From Marasmius tenuissimus (taxonomy: Eukaryota > Basidiomycota > Agaricomycetes > Agaricales > Marasmiaceae): a stretch of 64,000 nt of DNA. The notes below the pieces were generated by a model. That model was not told the DNA's origin. It saw only the letters and a program-made list of their open reading frames with translations, and searched no databases. Within the stretch, counting starts at the first letter, position 1. Each line of letters starts with the position of its first letter. The DNA is taken from NCBI GenBank assembly GCA_029532415.1, contig JAQOTA010000060.1, positions 1,116,001-1,180,000 on the forward strand, given 5' to 3'. Shown piece after piece: positions 1-10,165 of this stretch. Made by a program: the position numbers and the translations under genes.

Positions 1-817
1 AACCCTTTAATCGATATTGTTCTTGTCGGGGATTCGTTGGCACAAGTGTGTCTTGGATACGCATCTACCACGCAAATTACCCTTTCGGAGATGATTCATC
101 ATACTCGTGCCGTCGCTCGCGGAACAACACACCCGTTGCTAGTTGCTGATATGCCCTTCGGGACATATATGTCCTCTAATTCCGATGCTATTAAAAACGC
201 GGTCCGGATGATCCAGGAGGGACGCGTCGAGGCCGTTAAGATGGAAGGTGGACTCGAGGTCGTGGAGACTGTGAGGAGGCTGACGGACTTCGGGATACCG
301 GTCATGGCGCACGTCGGCCTCAAACCTCAAAGGCACGTTGCGTTGTCGGGGTTCAGGATTCAGGGAAAGGATACGACTAGTGCAAAACAGGTAATGAAAG
401 AAGCTGAGGCCCTGCAGGAAGCAGGGGCGTTCTCGATAGTCTTGGAAGGCGTCCCAAAGGAGCTGGGTCAACTCGTCTCAGACCGCTTAACAATTCCGAC
501 CATTGGAATTGGAGCTGGTCCGTCGACGGACGGTCAAGTGAGTCGTGCCACCATCAGCTCGGTATTGAACGAAGTATTGACCGCTCGTCTCTCTGTAGGT
601 TCTAGTCTGGGACGACATAATGGGCACATGGTCCGGTCACAAAGCCAAGTTTGTTCGTCGCTTTGGGAATGTGCAAGCCGAACGCGATTCTGCCATTCAG
701 AAGTTTGGGGAGGCCGTACGAAACCGTTCTTTCCCCAACGACTCTGAGTCGTACACCAGCGACAAAGTGGAGTGGCAATCCTTGTCTTCCCATGGGTCTG
801 CTGGCCCGTCCTCATAA
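1..817 (+). CDS. ECM31: 3-methyl-2-oxobutanoate hydroxymethyltransferase (ketopantoate hydroxymethyltransferase), 5'-truncated
   Basis: PanB/ECM31 family enzyme that transfers a hydroxymethyl group from methylene-tetrahydrofolate to alpha-ketoisovalerate, making ketopantoate for pantothenate and CoA. The window opens inside the gene in frame 1, so the N-terminus is missing. Family motifs seen: VGDSL near the start (metal-binding Asp), LVADMPFG, VKMEGG, PVMAHVGLKPQ and IPTIGIGAGPSTDGQV. One intron lies at 538-598 (gtgagt...ag). Skipping it restores GQ-VLVWDDI, the usual PanB sequence at this point, and leads to a stop at 815-817. Without the intron the frame runs into an unrelated tail, which supports the splice. 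The identification is secure; only the 5' end is unknown. Confidence 0.93.
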
Positions 818-1390
818 TAGTAATATGTATCCTAGGTTTGTGTGTTTCATAACCGCACCATAATGCACTTCATCATTTGTACTTAACCTTTTGAAGGGTT
901 GACCCGACCGCTTCTTTTCCCCATATGAGTAGTCGCAAGAGCAGACAGGGTCTTACAGGCATTGAGCATCTTCTCTTGACGCCAGTGTAGCAACCGTCGC
1001 AGTCAAGGAGAGAGACCAGGGCTTGAACGGGTCCCGGTGAGCCTAAACCTTGGGTGGTTCGGTCGACGCAACGCGGTCACGTGTAAAGATTCCTCCAGGT
1101 TTGAGAAGATCAAGCCCGGCGAATGAAGTAGCCCAGGTTGTGCTCTCGAGCCTACTGCGCGATTACCGGCCCCCGAAGACGCCTGATTGTCAATGTCGAT
1201 GAGGCATCGGCTCAGGATGACCTACTTTGACACAGAGCCACTGACTCGAATTTTAATATGCTGTAAATCTTTGCAGGCGTGTCTTCCGCGCCACTGCAAT
1301 CAAGTACTTATGGGTATCGGTATTGGGGTTGGAATGGGTATAGTGGACATCGTGTTGTTCGTAACTCTGGTTAGAGATCGATAAGTGGTA
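818..1390. other. Intergenic spacer
   Basis: About 570 bases between the pantothenate gene and the F-box array. The small plus-strand reading frame at 1187-1384 has no family resemblance and carries short GT-rich stretches. I see no gene, RNA or repeat here. Confidence 0.5.
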
Positions 1391-1516
1391 CTAATCATAG
1401 CAGCTAGAGTTCCCCAGCATGGCCCTTACCCCCGCATCCTTGAAACGTTCCAGGGCCAGAAAATCGCCAAATAAAGCATCTGTGTCCCCGCACAGTGTCA
1501 ACAGATAAATCCCGAG
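1391..1516 (-). pseudogene. Decayed 3' end of a fourth F-box paralogue
   Basis: Read on the minus strand from 1516 to the stop at 1391-1393, this translates without interruption into a peptide matching the C-terminus of the three F-box proteins to its left. It keeps ERFKDAGVRAMLGNSSCYD where the paralogues have ECFKDAGLRITLGNCSCYD or close variants. Nothing comparable to the other roughly 540 residues precedes it; 55 bases upstream the intact paralogue ends. It is therefore a gene fragment left by deletion or unequal exchange in the tandem array. Confidence 0.7.
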
Positions 1517-1571
1517 GTATTGAAGTAGGGCATGATATTCGTAATTCGGTTAGAAGTTGCATAGGGTAGTC

Positions 1572-3320
1572 CTAGTCGAGGAGACTCTTCCCCAGAAGTC
1601 TGAGTAAACCATAGCAATTACATTCCCCCAACGTGATCCTCAATCCAGCATCCTTGAAGCACCCTAACATTGGAAGGTCCCCAAGTGAACTCGATCCTTC
1701 CTCGAATGTCAACAGCCTAACTTCAACGGAACGCAAAAATTCGGAGCAAGAGTAGGTCCCACTGGTCGTATTCGGCGTATAACCGGTCTGGCCACGGCCA
1801 CTCCATCTGGATGCGATAGCGTGTAGGAGAGACGTCTCGTCCAAATCATTTCGATGAACGAAGAGAGTCAAATTCTTGAGTTTCGACAAGAAGGAGGAGC
1901 TGGCTGTGCGAGCCCGAAACTCTGATGTGAGGTGCCGCAGGAAGGAAGGCGTGACGATGTGGTTTCGCCGACCTTCGAGCGGTCTTGGCCTCCCCTCGCG
2001 GTGGTCAAAAGCGATCGCTTCCACAATTTTGACGAAACGAAGTTCGGGCGTAGCATCGAAGAGGGATATAGTGTCGTATTCCGAGAGAACTACGTGGTGT
2101 AATTCAAGAGAGGTGATGGAACAACGGGATCTGGTCAAAAGATCCCTGACGGAGGCCAATGTCCAGAACTTCTCCTCAGAGTTCAGACGCCCCCCTAACC
2201 CCCGAATCTTGAATGATTCAAGTTTAGGGACAGTCAGATGCCCGAGGGCTGATGAGAACAGGGCTTCATCTGCAGCCGAAACTGCCAGAAGCTGAAGGTT
2301 CGGTAACAATATATGGCCTGAATGTGTCCCTTCCTCGAGGTCGTCGTCTACGTCCGAAAGTTCTAGGTGTCGAAGATTGTTGCACATAGCAAGGATTGGT
2401 AACAACTTCCTGGCGTAAGCGTCTTGTATGACGAGACGATGAAGTTGATGCCACGGGAAGTGCGATTTCATTTTCCAGCCAACATGAGATCGGTAAGAGA
2501 ATGACCGAAGGGCGGTGGCGCTATCAAAGAAACTGATATCTGCCAACTCCTCGTCTTCACCGCAATAGAAGAATGAAAAATCGAGGTGTTCGAGCGATGA
2601 GTAGCTCGTCATCAACCTTCTAAGAATGGGTTCGTATCGTATGAAGGCCAAAACATTGAAATAGAATACACGAACTCGGTCTGAGTTCATGCGCAAAGCG
2701 CCAAAGATGGACGCAACCGACTCTTCATCCACGGACATGTCGCTATCAAAAGAGTGAACTGCTTCCCATGCCAAATTGAGGGTGAGCTGGGAGTTTCGGG
2801 ATCGTTCCAAGAATGTTTCGACGTAGCGGCGAAGCCGATGATAATGGCCGTCATCTTTGGGTGAGTGTCCTATAGACATGTCGATATGAGACCACAACGC
2901 AGGCACCGAAAAGGCCAGCTCTCTCCAGCGACCGCAAACCATAGAGATCATCATGATATCCCCCATTCCATCCGAGTTTTCGATATCCCTCGCACAGAGC
3001 ATAAATATCTCCGTCAAGATCTCTGTTGGCATTTTCTGGACGGGAGAGAGCAACGCCTGGTAGCTTTCCATCTCCCTCTGGATTCCTGCGCGCCTACTCT
3101 GAACACCAATGATAGCTGCATTCAACCTATTCAGCTCCATCTCACACTTCTTCAGCTCTTCATCCCCGTCAATGAGTATCTGTTTGATGACGCGCTGGTC
3201 GAAGTCCGTGACCGCGTTTCGAAAAGGCAGGCCTAATTCCCGACTGGGACGACTGAAGGAGTAGATTGAGGTTGGCGTCGTGACCCATGTGCTCGAGTAG
3301 GCCTTTGCATTGGTCTCCAT
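1572..3320 (-). CDS. F-box domain protein, tandem paralogue 1
   Basis: Single-exon gene for 582 residues of the large agaricomycete F-box family. Roughly residues 45-85 form a charged helical, probably coiled-coil, stretch (DGDEELKKCEMELNRLN). An F-box-like segment with the typical LSPVQKMPTEILTEIF follows around 88-105, then a conserved VCGRWRELAFSVPALWSHI. The rest is a leucine-rich C-terminal half with irregular leucine spacing, as in substrate-recognition domains. By family, F-box proteins dock to Skp1 in SCF ubiquitin ligases; the substrate here is unknown. The ATG at 3320 is shared in position with the two paralogues and lies 91 bases from a conserved upstream block. The C-terminus (FKDAGLRITLGECNCYG) matches the paralogues, so the gene looks complete. 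Confidence 0.85.
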   Translation of the reverse strand: METNAKAYSSTWVTTPTSIYSFSRPSRELGLPFRNAVTDFDQRVIKQILIDGDEELKKCEMELNRLNAAIIGVQSRRAGIQREMESYQALLSPVQKMPTEILTEIFMLCARDIENSDGMGDIMMISMVCGRWRELAFSVPALWSHIDMSIGHSPKDDGHYHRLRRYVETFLERSRNSQLTLNLAWEAVHSFDSDMSVDEESVASIFGALRMNSDRVRVFYFNVLAFIRYEPILRRLMTSYSSLEHLDFSFFYCGEDEELADISFFDSATALRSFSYRSHVGWKMKSHFPWHQLHRLVIQDAYARKLLPILAMCNNLRHLELSDVDDDLEEGTHSGHILLPNLQLLAVSAADEALFSSALGHLTVPKLESFKIRGLGGRLNSEEKFWTLASVRDLLTRSRCSITSLELHHVVLSEYDTISLFDATPELRFVKIVEAIAFDHREGRPRPLEGRRNHIVTPSFLRHLTSEFRARTASSSFLSKLKNLTLFVHRNDLDETSLLHAIASRWSGRGQTGYTPNTTSGTYSCSEFLRSVEVRLLTFEEGSSSLGDLPMLGCFKDAGLRITLGECNCYGLLRLLGKSLLD

Positions 3321-3410
3321 GGGCTATGAATAATGGGGGCACGACAGGGAAGAGTAGGGAAGAGATGTGTGGGTGCTGGTATCCTGGGAGGCTGTGCAAA
3401 TGCCAGTAAT

Positions 3411-3440
3411 TGTCGCGAAACGAACGTGACCGCGGACTCG
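3411..3440 (-). promoter_or_regulatory. Conserved upstream block of F-box paralogue 1
   Basis: On the plus strand this reads TGTCGCGAAACGAACGTGAC followed by CGCGGACTCG. Nearly the same block lies upstream of the other two F-box paralogues at 6291-6323 and 8346-8380, always 65-91 bases upstream of the ATG. It includes the palindrome TCGCGA and a GTCACGTT core (minus strand). It may be a shared promoter element or simply part of the duplicated segment. Confidence 0.45.
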
Positions 3441-4457
3441 AAAATACCGAATGCTAAGGGCACACGAGCGCGCCATTCCCCGACTCTTCGTTCTACAAAA
3501 ATGACGAACCGATCTTCCATGATTATTATCATCACCTAAGAAGAAACATTACCCGCAATATCCTAAACTATGTAATAAACATACATTGACTCTGCAGGAG
3601 ACTCGAATTCACTGTGGAGTTCCAACAGCTAAAGTCAACAGATACTCGTCATTCAGATAGAAGTATCCGACGACTATCCGGAACATGAATATTGTTTGTC
3701 ACCACGAAATATGGCGACCTCGTGGCGACCCCCCGGAGATGGACTGGCAATTTACCTCTAATCTGCAACCGGGTCGACAAATGAACAAATCATAACGAGG
3801 GACATGTATTTTCCTCCAGCTTTGCAGCGTTGGAGATCAGGATCCAGCCTTTTAGTAGGTACTTTTCCAATACGACGCGTGACATAGTTGAGGCTTCCCG
3901 ATATCTGAATCCGGAGCCCGTCGAATACCAGCATTTATCACTTACTTAGGCTTGACCTTGAAGCAGGGCCTTCATTTCCAGTGGCCACCGTGAAATACAG
4001 TCGCCCTCCCCCCGGGCAAAGCTCACCTACCAACCCATGAATACCAACAGAAGGAGGCAAGATTACGGTGTAATCGACAGAATGCGTTGAGTTGCCACTG
4101 GTCCCCATTCGCTGTGTGGTTAAAGTCCGGGTTGAAGTACTCAAGGACGCCTAGTGAGATGGAAGGGTTGAAAATTAAAGGGACTTGTTTCCGTGGCTCA
4201 AACTAAAGGTACGAATATAGCACACGTGATGGAGGTCATGTGCTAGTTTGATATTCTCGCGTGGTTTGACGACCGAGCAGTTACAAAGCCCTCCTCTCAA
4301 GAGAGAGTCGGGGATTATTGCCGACACTATAAGCAACAAGTTTCTAGATCTTTCGCAACATTGTGACCGTAGGAGTAGGTATTAATACTAAGATATTGGG
4401 GTATGTCGTTCATTAGTGATTTCAGTTATAGGTATACCAGAGTATGTAATAAGAATT
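3441..4457. other. Intergenic spacer in F-box array
   Basis: About 1 kb between paralogues 1 and 2. The longest reading frame (3938-4144, minus) has no family features. A short run upstream of the second paralogue's 3' end is AT-rich. No gene or element is recognised. Confidence 0.5.
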
Positions 4458-6209
4458 CTATCTAAAGCCTACGGGGCGCCTTATTGTGAGCAAATCATAG
4501 CAGCTGCAGTTCCCCAGCGTGATCCTCAATCCCGCATCCTTGAAACATTCCAACATCGAAATACCGTCGAGCGCTCCTGATTCTTCATTGAAGTTTAAGA
4601 GCCGAATTTCAGCGGACTCTAAAAGTTCGAAGCAGGAGTCCGTCCCGCTAATCGTATTCGACATATGACCAGTTCGACCGTGACCATCGCATCTCGACGC
4701 GATAGCGTGTACGAGAGACGCCTCGTCCAGACCGTTCCGATGAATGAAAAGTGCGATATCCTTCAGCTTTGGCAAGAAAGAGGAGCTGGATGTGCGAGTT
4801 GGAGGCCCTGATGAAAGAAGCTGAAGGAATGAGGGAGTTACGATGTAGTTCTGCCGATCCTCGAATAGTTTTGGCCTCCCCTTGCGGTCGTCAAAGGCAA
4901 GTACTTCCACAATTTTGATGGAACGAAGTTTGGGCATGAGATCGAGGAGGGACATGGTGTCGTACTCCAAGAGGATCACGCGTTCTAATTCAATAGAGGT
5001 GACAGGACAACGCGACCTCGTCAGGAGATCCCTGACGGACGCGAGTGTCCAGACCTTCTGCTCCGAGTAGAAATTTGACCATAGCCCTCGAATCTTGATT
5101 GATTCGAGTCTGGGGACGGTGAGATGCCGGAGAACCGCCGATAAAGCGTCTTCATCTGAGGTCGAAATCGCTAGGAGCTGGAGGTTGGGTAGTATTTGTT
5201 GTCCCCCTTGCATCCCTTCCTCAGGATCGTCGTTCAAGTCCGTGATTTCTAGTTGTCGAAGATTGTCACACATGGCGAGGATTGGTAACAACTCCTGGCT
5301 ACGAGCATCTTCTATTGCAAGACGGTTGAGTTGCTGCCAAGGGAAATGCAGTCTCACCCTCCAGCCGGCATAACATCGGTAAGAGAGCGAACGAAGGGCT
5401 GAGACACCACCGAAAAAGTCGATGTCTGTAGACTGCTGGGATGCACCTCGATAGAGGAACGAGAAATCGAGGTACTCCAGCGAGGGGTAACTCGCCTTCA
5501 GCCTTTTGAGAATGCGATCATCATCGATGGAGGTCAATACGTTGAGTCGAAGTGCACGAACTCGGCTTGAGTTCGTGCGCAGAGCATCAAAGATAGACGT
5601 AACCGAGACTTCGTCCACAGACATGTCGAGGTTGCCAGACTCGGCTTGGTCCCATGACAAAGTGAAGGTAAGTGGGGCATTGCCTGACCGTTCCAAGAAG
5701 GTTTCCACATAACGGCGAAGTGCAGGGTAATAATTGCCCGTATCCCTGGGTACCACTCCTAGACACAAGTAGATATGGGACCACAGCGCGGGCACCGACA
5801 GAGCTAGCTCTCTCCAACGACCACAGACCATAGAGATCGTCATCATATCCTCCATTGTATCCGGATAATCGATATCCTCTGCACAGAACATGAAGACCTC
5901 CGTCAGGATCTCTGGTGGGATCTTCTGGATAGGGGACAACAACGCCCGGTAGCTCTCCATCTCCCTCTGAATCGTGGCACGCCTGTTCTGAACGACAATG
6001 ATAGCTGCATTCAGCCTGTTCAGCTCCTTTTCACACCTCTCAAGCTCTTCATCCCCGTCAATGAGAATCTGCTTGATGATGCGCTGGTCGAAGTCGGTGA
6101 CTACGTTTCGAAAAGGCAAGCCTAACTTCCGAGTTGAGCGATCGAAGGAGCATCTTGAGGTTGGCGTCGTGTGCCATGCGTTCGAGTAAGCCTTTCTGTC
6201 GGTCTCCAT
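4458..6209 (-). CDS. F-box domain protein, tandem paralogue 2
   Basis: Single-exon gene of 583 residues, clearly homologous over its whole length to the genes at 1572-3320 and 6527-8281. Shared landmarks are LPFRNVVTDFDQRIIKQILI near residue 30, the coiled-coil EELERCEKELNRLNAAII, the F-box LSPIQKIPPEILTEVF, VCGRWRELALSVPALWSHI, a RDLLTRSRCPVTSIELE repeat unit and the C-terminal FKDAGLRITLGNCSCYDLL. After that point the tail (TIRRPVGFR) departs from the LLG/IGKSLLD ending of the other two, so its last few residues have changed frame or been replaced. It is a likely SCF adaptor; the target is unknown. Confidence 0.85.
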   Translation of the reverse strand: METDRKAYSNAWHTTPTSRCSFDRSTRKLGLPFRNVVTDFDQRIIKQILIDGDEELERCEKELNRLNAAIIVVQNRRATIQREMESYRALLSPIQKIPPEILTEVFMFCAEDIDYPDTMEDMMTISMVCGRWRELALSVPALWSHIYLCLGVVPRDTGNYYPALRRYVETFLERSGNAPLTFTLSWDQAESGNLDMSVDEVSVTSIFDALRTNSSRVRALRLNVLTSIDDDRILKRLKASYPSLEYLDFSFLYRGASQQSTDIDFFGGVSALRSLSYRCYAGWRVRLHFPWQQLNRLAIEDARSQELLPILAMCDNLRQLEITDLNDDPEEGMQGGQQILPNLQLLAISTSDEDALSAVLRHLTVPRLESIKIRGLWSNFYSEQKVWTLASVRDLLTRSRCPVTSIELERVILLEYDTMSLLDLMPKLRSIKIVEVLAFDDRKGRPKLFEDRQNYIVTPSFLQLLSSGPPTRTSSSSFLPKLKDIALFIHRNGLDEASLVHAIASRCDGHGRTGHMSNTISGTDSCFELLESAEIRLLNFNEESGALDGISMLECFKDAGLRITLGNCSCYDLLTIRRPVGFR

Positions 6210-6290
6210 GGGTTATGGATAATGAAAGCGCGACAGGGGTGAGGGGAAGAGAGGAGTTGTGTAGGAGGCTGTGCCGTTGAGAGCATTCGT

Positions 6291-6323
6291 TGTCGCGAAA
6301 AGAACGTGACCGCGGACTTGCGG
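6291..6323 (-). promoter_or_regulatory. Conserved upstream block of F-box paralogue 2
   Basis: Plus-strand sequence TGTCGCGAAAAGAACGTGAC followed by CGCGGACTTGCGG, 82 bases upstream of the ATG at 6209. It matches the blocks at 3411-3440 and 8346-8380 almost base for base, while the surrounding spacer is less alike. Confidence 0.45.
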
Positions 6324-6526
6324 AAAATGCCGATCCACAGGCAGCCGCATATGGGTGTCGAGCGCCCATTGCTCGACTCTCCGACAAAAAGAACTGAAAA
6401 TCCTCGTTCAAGTCATTCCGGAGCATCGAGTGATGGCTCAACAAGGCATCAAGCCCAAAGTCAAAACTACAGAACAACGCGAGCGTACATTACAAATGGT
6501 CCAGGGTTACAGGGTACTAAGTAGTC

Positions 6527-8281
6527 CTAGTCAAGGAGACTCCTTCCTATGACCCGTCTCAGTAAATGATAGCAAGTACAGTTCCCCAAGGTGACCCTCA
6601 ATCCAGCATCCTTAAAACACTCCAACATCGGAAGACCTCCAAGTGAACCTGGTCCTTCATCGAATGTCAACAGCCTAATCTCAACGGACTGCAAAAATTC
6701 AGAGTACGGCTCGTCCGTTCCGCTAGTTGTATTCGACATATGACCACAGCCACCCCATCTGGACGCAATAGCGTGTACGAGAGACGTCTCGTCCAAATCA
6801 TTCTGATGAACGAAGAGCGTCAAATTTTTGAGTTTCGGCAAGAAAGAGGAGCTGGATGTGCCGCAAGTTCGAGGTTCTGATGAAAGACGACGAAGGAAGG
6901 AGGGGGTGACGATGTAGTTCTGCCGATCTTCGATTGGTTGGTCAAGCCCGTATGCTTCTACAATCTTGATAGATCGAAGTCCGGGCATAAGATCGAGGAG
7001 GGCCACGGTGTCGTGGTGCAGCAGAACTACCCATTGTAATTCAAGAGAGCCGACAGGACAACGGGATCTGGTCAAAAGGCTCCGGACGGATGCCAATGTC
7101 CAGAATTTGTCCTCCGGGTCAGAACCTGAAGAGTTCCACAGTCCTCGAATCTTAATGGATTGAAGTTTGGGGACGGTGAGATGCTGGATGATGGATGATA
7201 AGTCGTCGTCATCTGAGGTCGAAATTCCCAGAAGCTGAAGGTTCGGTACTAGTATATGATGTTCCGCGTCCACCTCTTCCTCGAGGTTAGCGTTCACGTC
7301 CGAAAGCTCGAGTTCTCGAAGATTGTTGCACCCAGTAAGAATGGGCAAGAACTCTCCTGCATTAACGTCTTGCATCACAAGACGGTTAAGTTGGTGCCAC
7401 GGGAAATGTGATCTCACTTTCCAACCAGTATGACACTGATAAGAGAGTGAATGCAGAGCGGAGACATCACTAAAGAAGTCGAGGTCGATCTCCTCCAACT
7501 CCTCAACTAAACCGCCATAGTGGAAAGAAAAATTGAGATGTTCGAGCGATGAGTAACTCGTCTTCAACTTTCGGAGAATGGTTTCGTTGTCGATGTGGGC
7601 CGAAACAATGAAGTTGAAAACGCGAATGCGGTTCGAGTTCACGCGTAAAGCGTCAAAAATGGACGCGACTGTGTCTTCGTCCACGGACATGTCGAGAGTG
7701 GAGGAGTATAATTCCGGCCAATCCAAAGTGACGGTGAGTCGTGCGTTTCCAGACCGTTCCAAAAAAGTTTCCACATAACGGCGCATGCGCGGATAACTGC
7801 TGTCTTCCCTGCATGACCGTCCTATAGGGAGATTTATGTGGGACCACAACGCGGGCACCGACAGAGCTAAATCTCGCCAACGACCGCAAACCATAGAGAT
7901 CATCATTATATCCTCCATCGCACGTGGATTTTCGATATCCGTCGTCGCACGGAGCATAAAAATTTCCGTCAAGATCTCTGGTGGCAATCTCTGGATGGGG
8001 GACAACAACGCCCGATAGCTCTCCATCTCCTTCTGGATTCCTGCACGTTTGCTCTGCACACCAATGATAGCTGCATTAAACCGGTTCAGTTCCGTGTCAC
8101 ATTTTTTCAGTTCTTCATCCCCGTCAATGAGTATTTGTTTGATGATGCGTTGGTCAAAGTCGGTGACTGCGGTTCGAAATGGCAAGCCTAACTTCCGACT
8201 TGGGCGACCGAGGGAGTAAATCGAGGTTGAGGTTGGCGTCGGGGGCCATGCGTTTGAACAAGCCTGTGACCTTGTCTCCAT
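6527..8281 (-). CDS. F-box domain protein, tandem paralogue 3
   Basis: Single-exon gene of 584 residues, third member of the tandem array. It has the same order of parts: N-terminal SRKLGLPFRTAVTDFDQRII, coiled-coil DEELKKCDTELNRFNAAI, F-box LSPIQRLPPEILTEIF, then VCGRWRDLALSVPALWSHI and a leucine-rich C-terminal half ending IGRSLLD. The end agrees with paralogue 1 (LGKSLLD), so paralogue 2 is the odd one at the tail. It probably forms part of a Skp1-cullin-F-box ligase; no substrate can be inferred. The intact frame over more than 1.7 kb in each copy argues that all three are, or recently were, functional. Confidence 0.85.
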   Translation of the reverse strand: METRSQACSNAWPPTPTSTSIYSLGRPSRKLGLPFRTAVTDFDQRIIKQILIDGDEELKKCDTELNRFNAAIIGVQSKRAGIQKEMESYRALLSPIQRLPPEILTEIFMLRATTDIENPRAMEDIMMISMVCGRWRDLALSVPALWSHINLPIGRSCREDSSYPRMRRYVETFLERSGNARLTVTLDWPELYSSTLDMSVDEDTVASIFDALRVNSNRIRVFNFIVSAHIDNETILRKLKTSYSSLEHLNFSFHYGGLVEELEEIDLDFFSDVSALHSLSYQCHTGWKVRSHFPWHQLNRLVMQDVNAGEFLPILTGCNNLRELELSDVNANLEEEVDAEHHILVPNLQLLGISTSDDDDLSSIIQHLTVPKLQSIKIRGLWNSSGSDPEDKFWTLASVRSLLTRSRCPVGSLELQWVVLLHHDTVALLDLMPGLRSIKIVEAYGLDQPIEDRQNYIVTPSFLRRLSSEPRTCGTSSSSFLPKLKNLTLFVHQNDLDETSLVHAIASRWGGCGHMSNTTSGTDEPYSEFLQSVEIRLLTFDEGPGSLGGLPMLECFKDAGLRVTLGNCTCYHLLRRVIGRSLLD

Positions 8282-8345
8282 GGGTTGTGGAAGATGAGAA
8301 CGCGACAGGCAGGGACTCAGAGAAGGGGAGAGATGTGTGGGAACT

Positions 8346-8380
8346 TATCGCGAAAGAACGTGACCGCTCCGACTTGCGAG
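8346..8380 (-). promoter_or_regulatory. Conserved upstream block of F-box paralogue 3
   Basis: Plus-strand TATCGCGAAAGAACGTGACC followed by GCTCCGACTTGCGAG, 65 bases upstream of the ATG at 8281. It is the third copy of the block found before the other two F-box paralogues, with one short internal change. Confidence 0.4.
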
Positions 8381-8527
8381 GAACCGACCCAGCACGAGCA
8401 AAAAGTTTCTGGGGAAGCAAAAAAAATAATCATGAAGGTCAAAATTATGGAGTACATATACGCCCTATTCCTAGATCACGCAAAATCTACAAACTATACA
8501 ATCACAACAAGCCTTCTAAAACAAACA

Positions 8528-10165
8528 TTAAGTGAACCACTTATCCTCTGCAACGTTCTCCGCCACTTCGAAAACGGGTCCAGGATTGACCCATCTACCG
8601 ACGTACATGACAGACCCTACGCCAACAATTCTCAAGCGACTACCCTCTGCCCGTAGCATCAGATCTCTAGCGTCCTGAATATTAAATCCAGGTTTTTGAC
8701 GATACTGCGATTCAGTGGCAGCGTCAGGTATCCACCTTATCTGAGCCATAATCGTCGTTAAATTGTGTGCACCTCGAATGGACTGTTTGAATGAATTCTT
8801 TTTCCAAAACGAGAATCAGTCAAGGTCCGGGGCACGAGGCATGGGGGAAGGAAACATACCGCATCTTTACTAGCCACTGTGCACCCTAGCACTTCCAACT
8901 TTGGGAATACGCTCAACAGGCACTCAAGATCGGGGAGAGTCATCAGACCCGCTTCGACAACTTCGAGTCTTCTCAGCGTGTCCTTGTGAACCAACGATAG
9001 GTCCAAAATAAATATTCGCGGGATCGTCGCCTGGCCGCTACCAGTGATCGACTCGATGTAGGACATCATACGATTCGCGTTATAGCTGAAGAGCGTGAAA
9101 GCGTGGATCTTGAGAGACTCGAGCCCTCGGTTTGGTGTTAATTCGCGGATCCAAGTCCATATCTTCTGGTCAATAGTTGTCGCGCGGACAATTAAATTGC
9201 GCAGCGTGGGGAGAGACGGATGTTTTGTTACGTGTGCAGACTGGCCGTGAACGGGCAAGGACTGTGTCCGACGTACATTGAGCGAGGAACCCCCACCAAG
9301 GTATTCGATATCAAGCGACTTTAACTGGGGAAGGTAGGAAAGAATGGTCCAGATGGCGTTGGCTGGGACACCCTTGAGACGGAGGTCGGTAAGGAGGGGT
9401 AGTTGGGAAAGCACTGTGATTAGGATGGTAGGAGGAACACCGGCGCAACGCTGTTTGAATGTATAACATGGATTGGGGTGATAAAGTCAATTACGCACGT
9501 TGTGAAATATTTGAATTGAAAGTACTAACTCCCAGTTCGAGGTGAGTGAGAGTCTTGCCGAGCATGCTCGACCAACCCTGAAGGACTCGAGGCGGGCCTT
9601 CCATACACCATATGGATACTTTTTCGAGCCCAGTGAAGGTGATGAGTTCTTTCCAAACCTCCTCGCCGAGGTCACTATGCGTGCGTATGGTGAGAGATCG
9701 AAGAGGCAGCTTCTTGAGGACGGCGAGAAACAGAAGTAGAATCCGGCCAGTCGCGGCAGTGTCGTCGATCCATGTCATGGAATACAGGTTAGTGCATAGT
9801 GAGAGAGCAGACAGAGTATCCTCCGTTATGGTAGGATATCGCGGCGTAAGACCTCTATGAACAGCACCTAGTATAGAACCGCTGAGAATAGTATACCGAT
9901 CACATTGACCATAGTAAGACTCACCCGTCTCCGTGACATGCTTCACATACTGGGCAAGGTGGGGTTTCTCCTTCAATGTCGTCGATGGATGATGAATCAG
10001 AGTCTTGGAGATGATCCTGGAGTCGAGAGTGCGATACAGCAAGGGTGTCGCGGCACGATTGAAGGTCCTGCTCGCCAGTGAGCATGCATGCAGGTCTCTG
10101 CGATCGTCGAGCTGGGCAAATATTGGAGGCAGCAAGTCGAAAGGGAGAGCCTGGAGCCCAGACAT
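8528..10165 (-). CDS. F-box / leucine-rich-repeat-like protein
   Basis: Three exons (10165-9531 plus 9530, 9450-8860, 8782-8528) whose lengths 636, 591 and 255 are each multiples of three, giving 493 residues. The N-terminus MSGLQALPFDLLPPIFAQLD followed by DRRDLHACSLASRTFNRAA is a classic F-box: a hydrophobic LP..LL..IF helix, then a leucine/cysteine segment. The remainder has repeated leucine-rich strands (LLTDLRLKGVP, LPQLKSLDIEYL, LPTLRNLIVRA, FPKLEVLGC), consistent with a leucine-rich-repeat substrate domain. Donors are gttagt and gtatgt, acceptors aaacag in both introns. The ATG at 10165 was chosen because the F-box starts there; the open frame continues upstream to 10312 with no domain sequence. 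It is not closely related to the tandem array next door. Confidence 0.8.

Noticed and set aside
1572..8281. F-box array as an assembly artefact of one gene
   Set aside because: The three copies differ at many amino-acid positions and have different spacers, so they are distinct genes.
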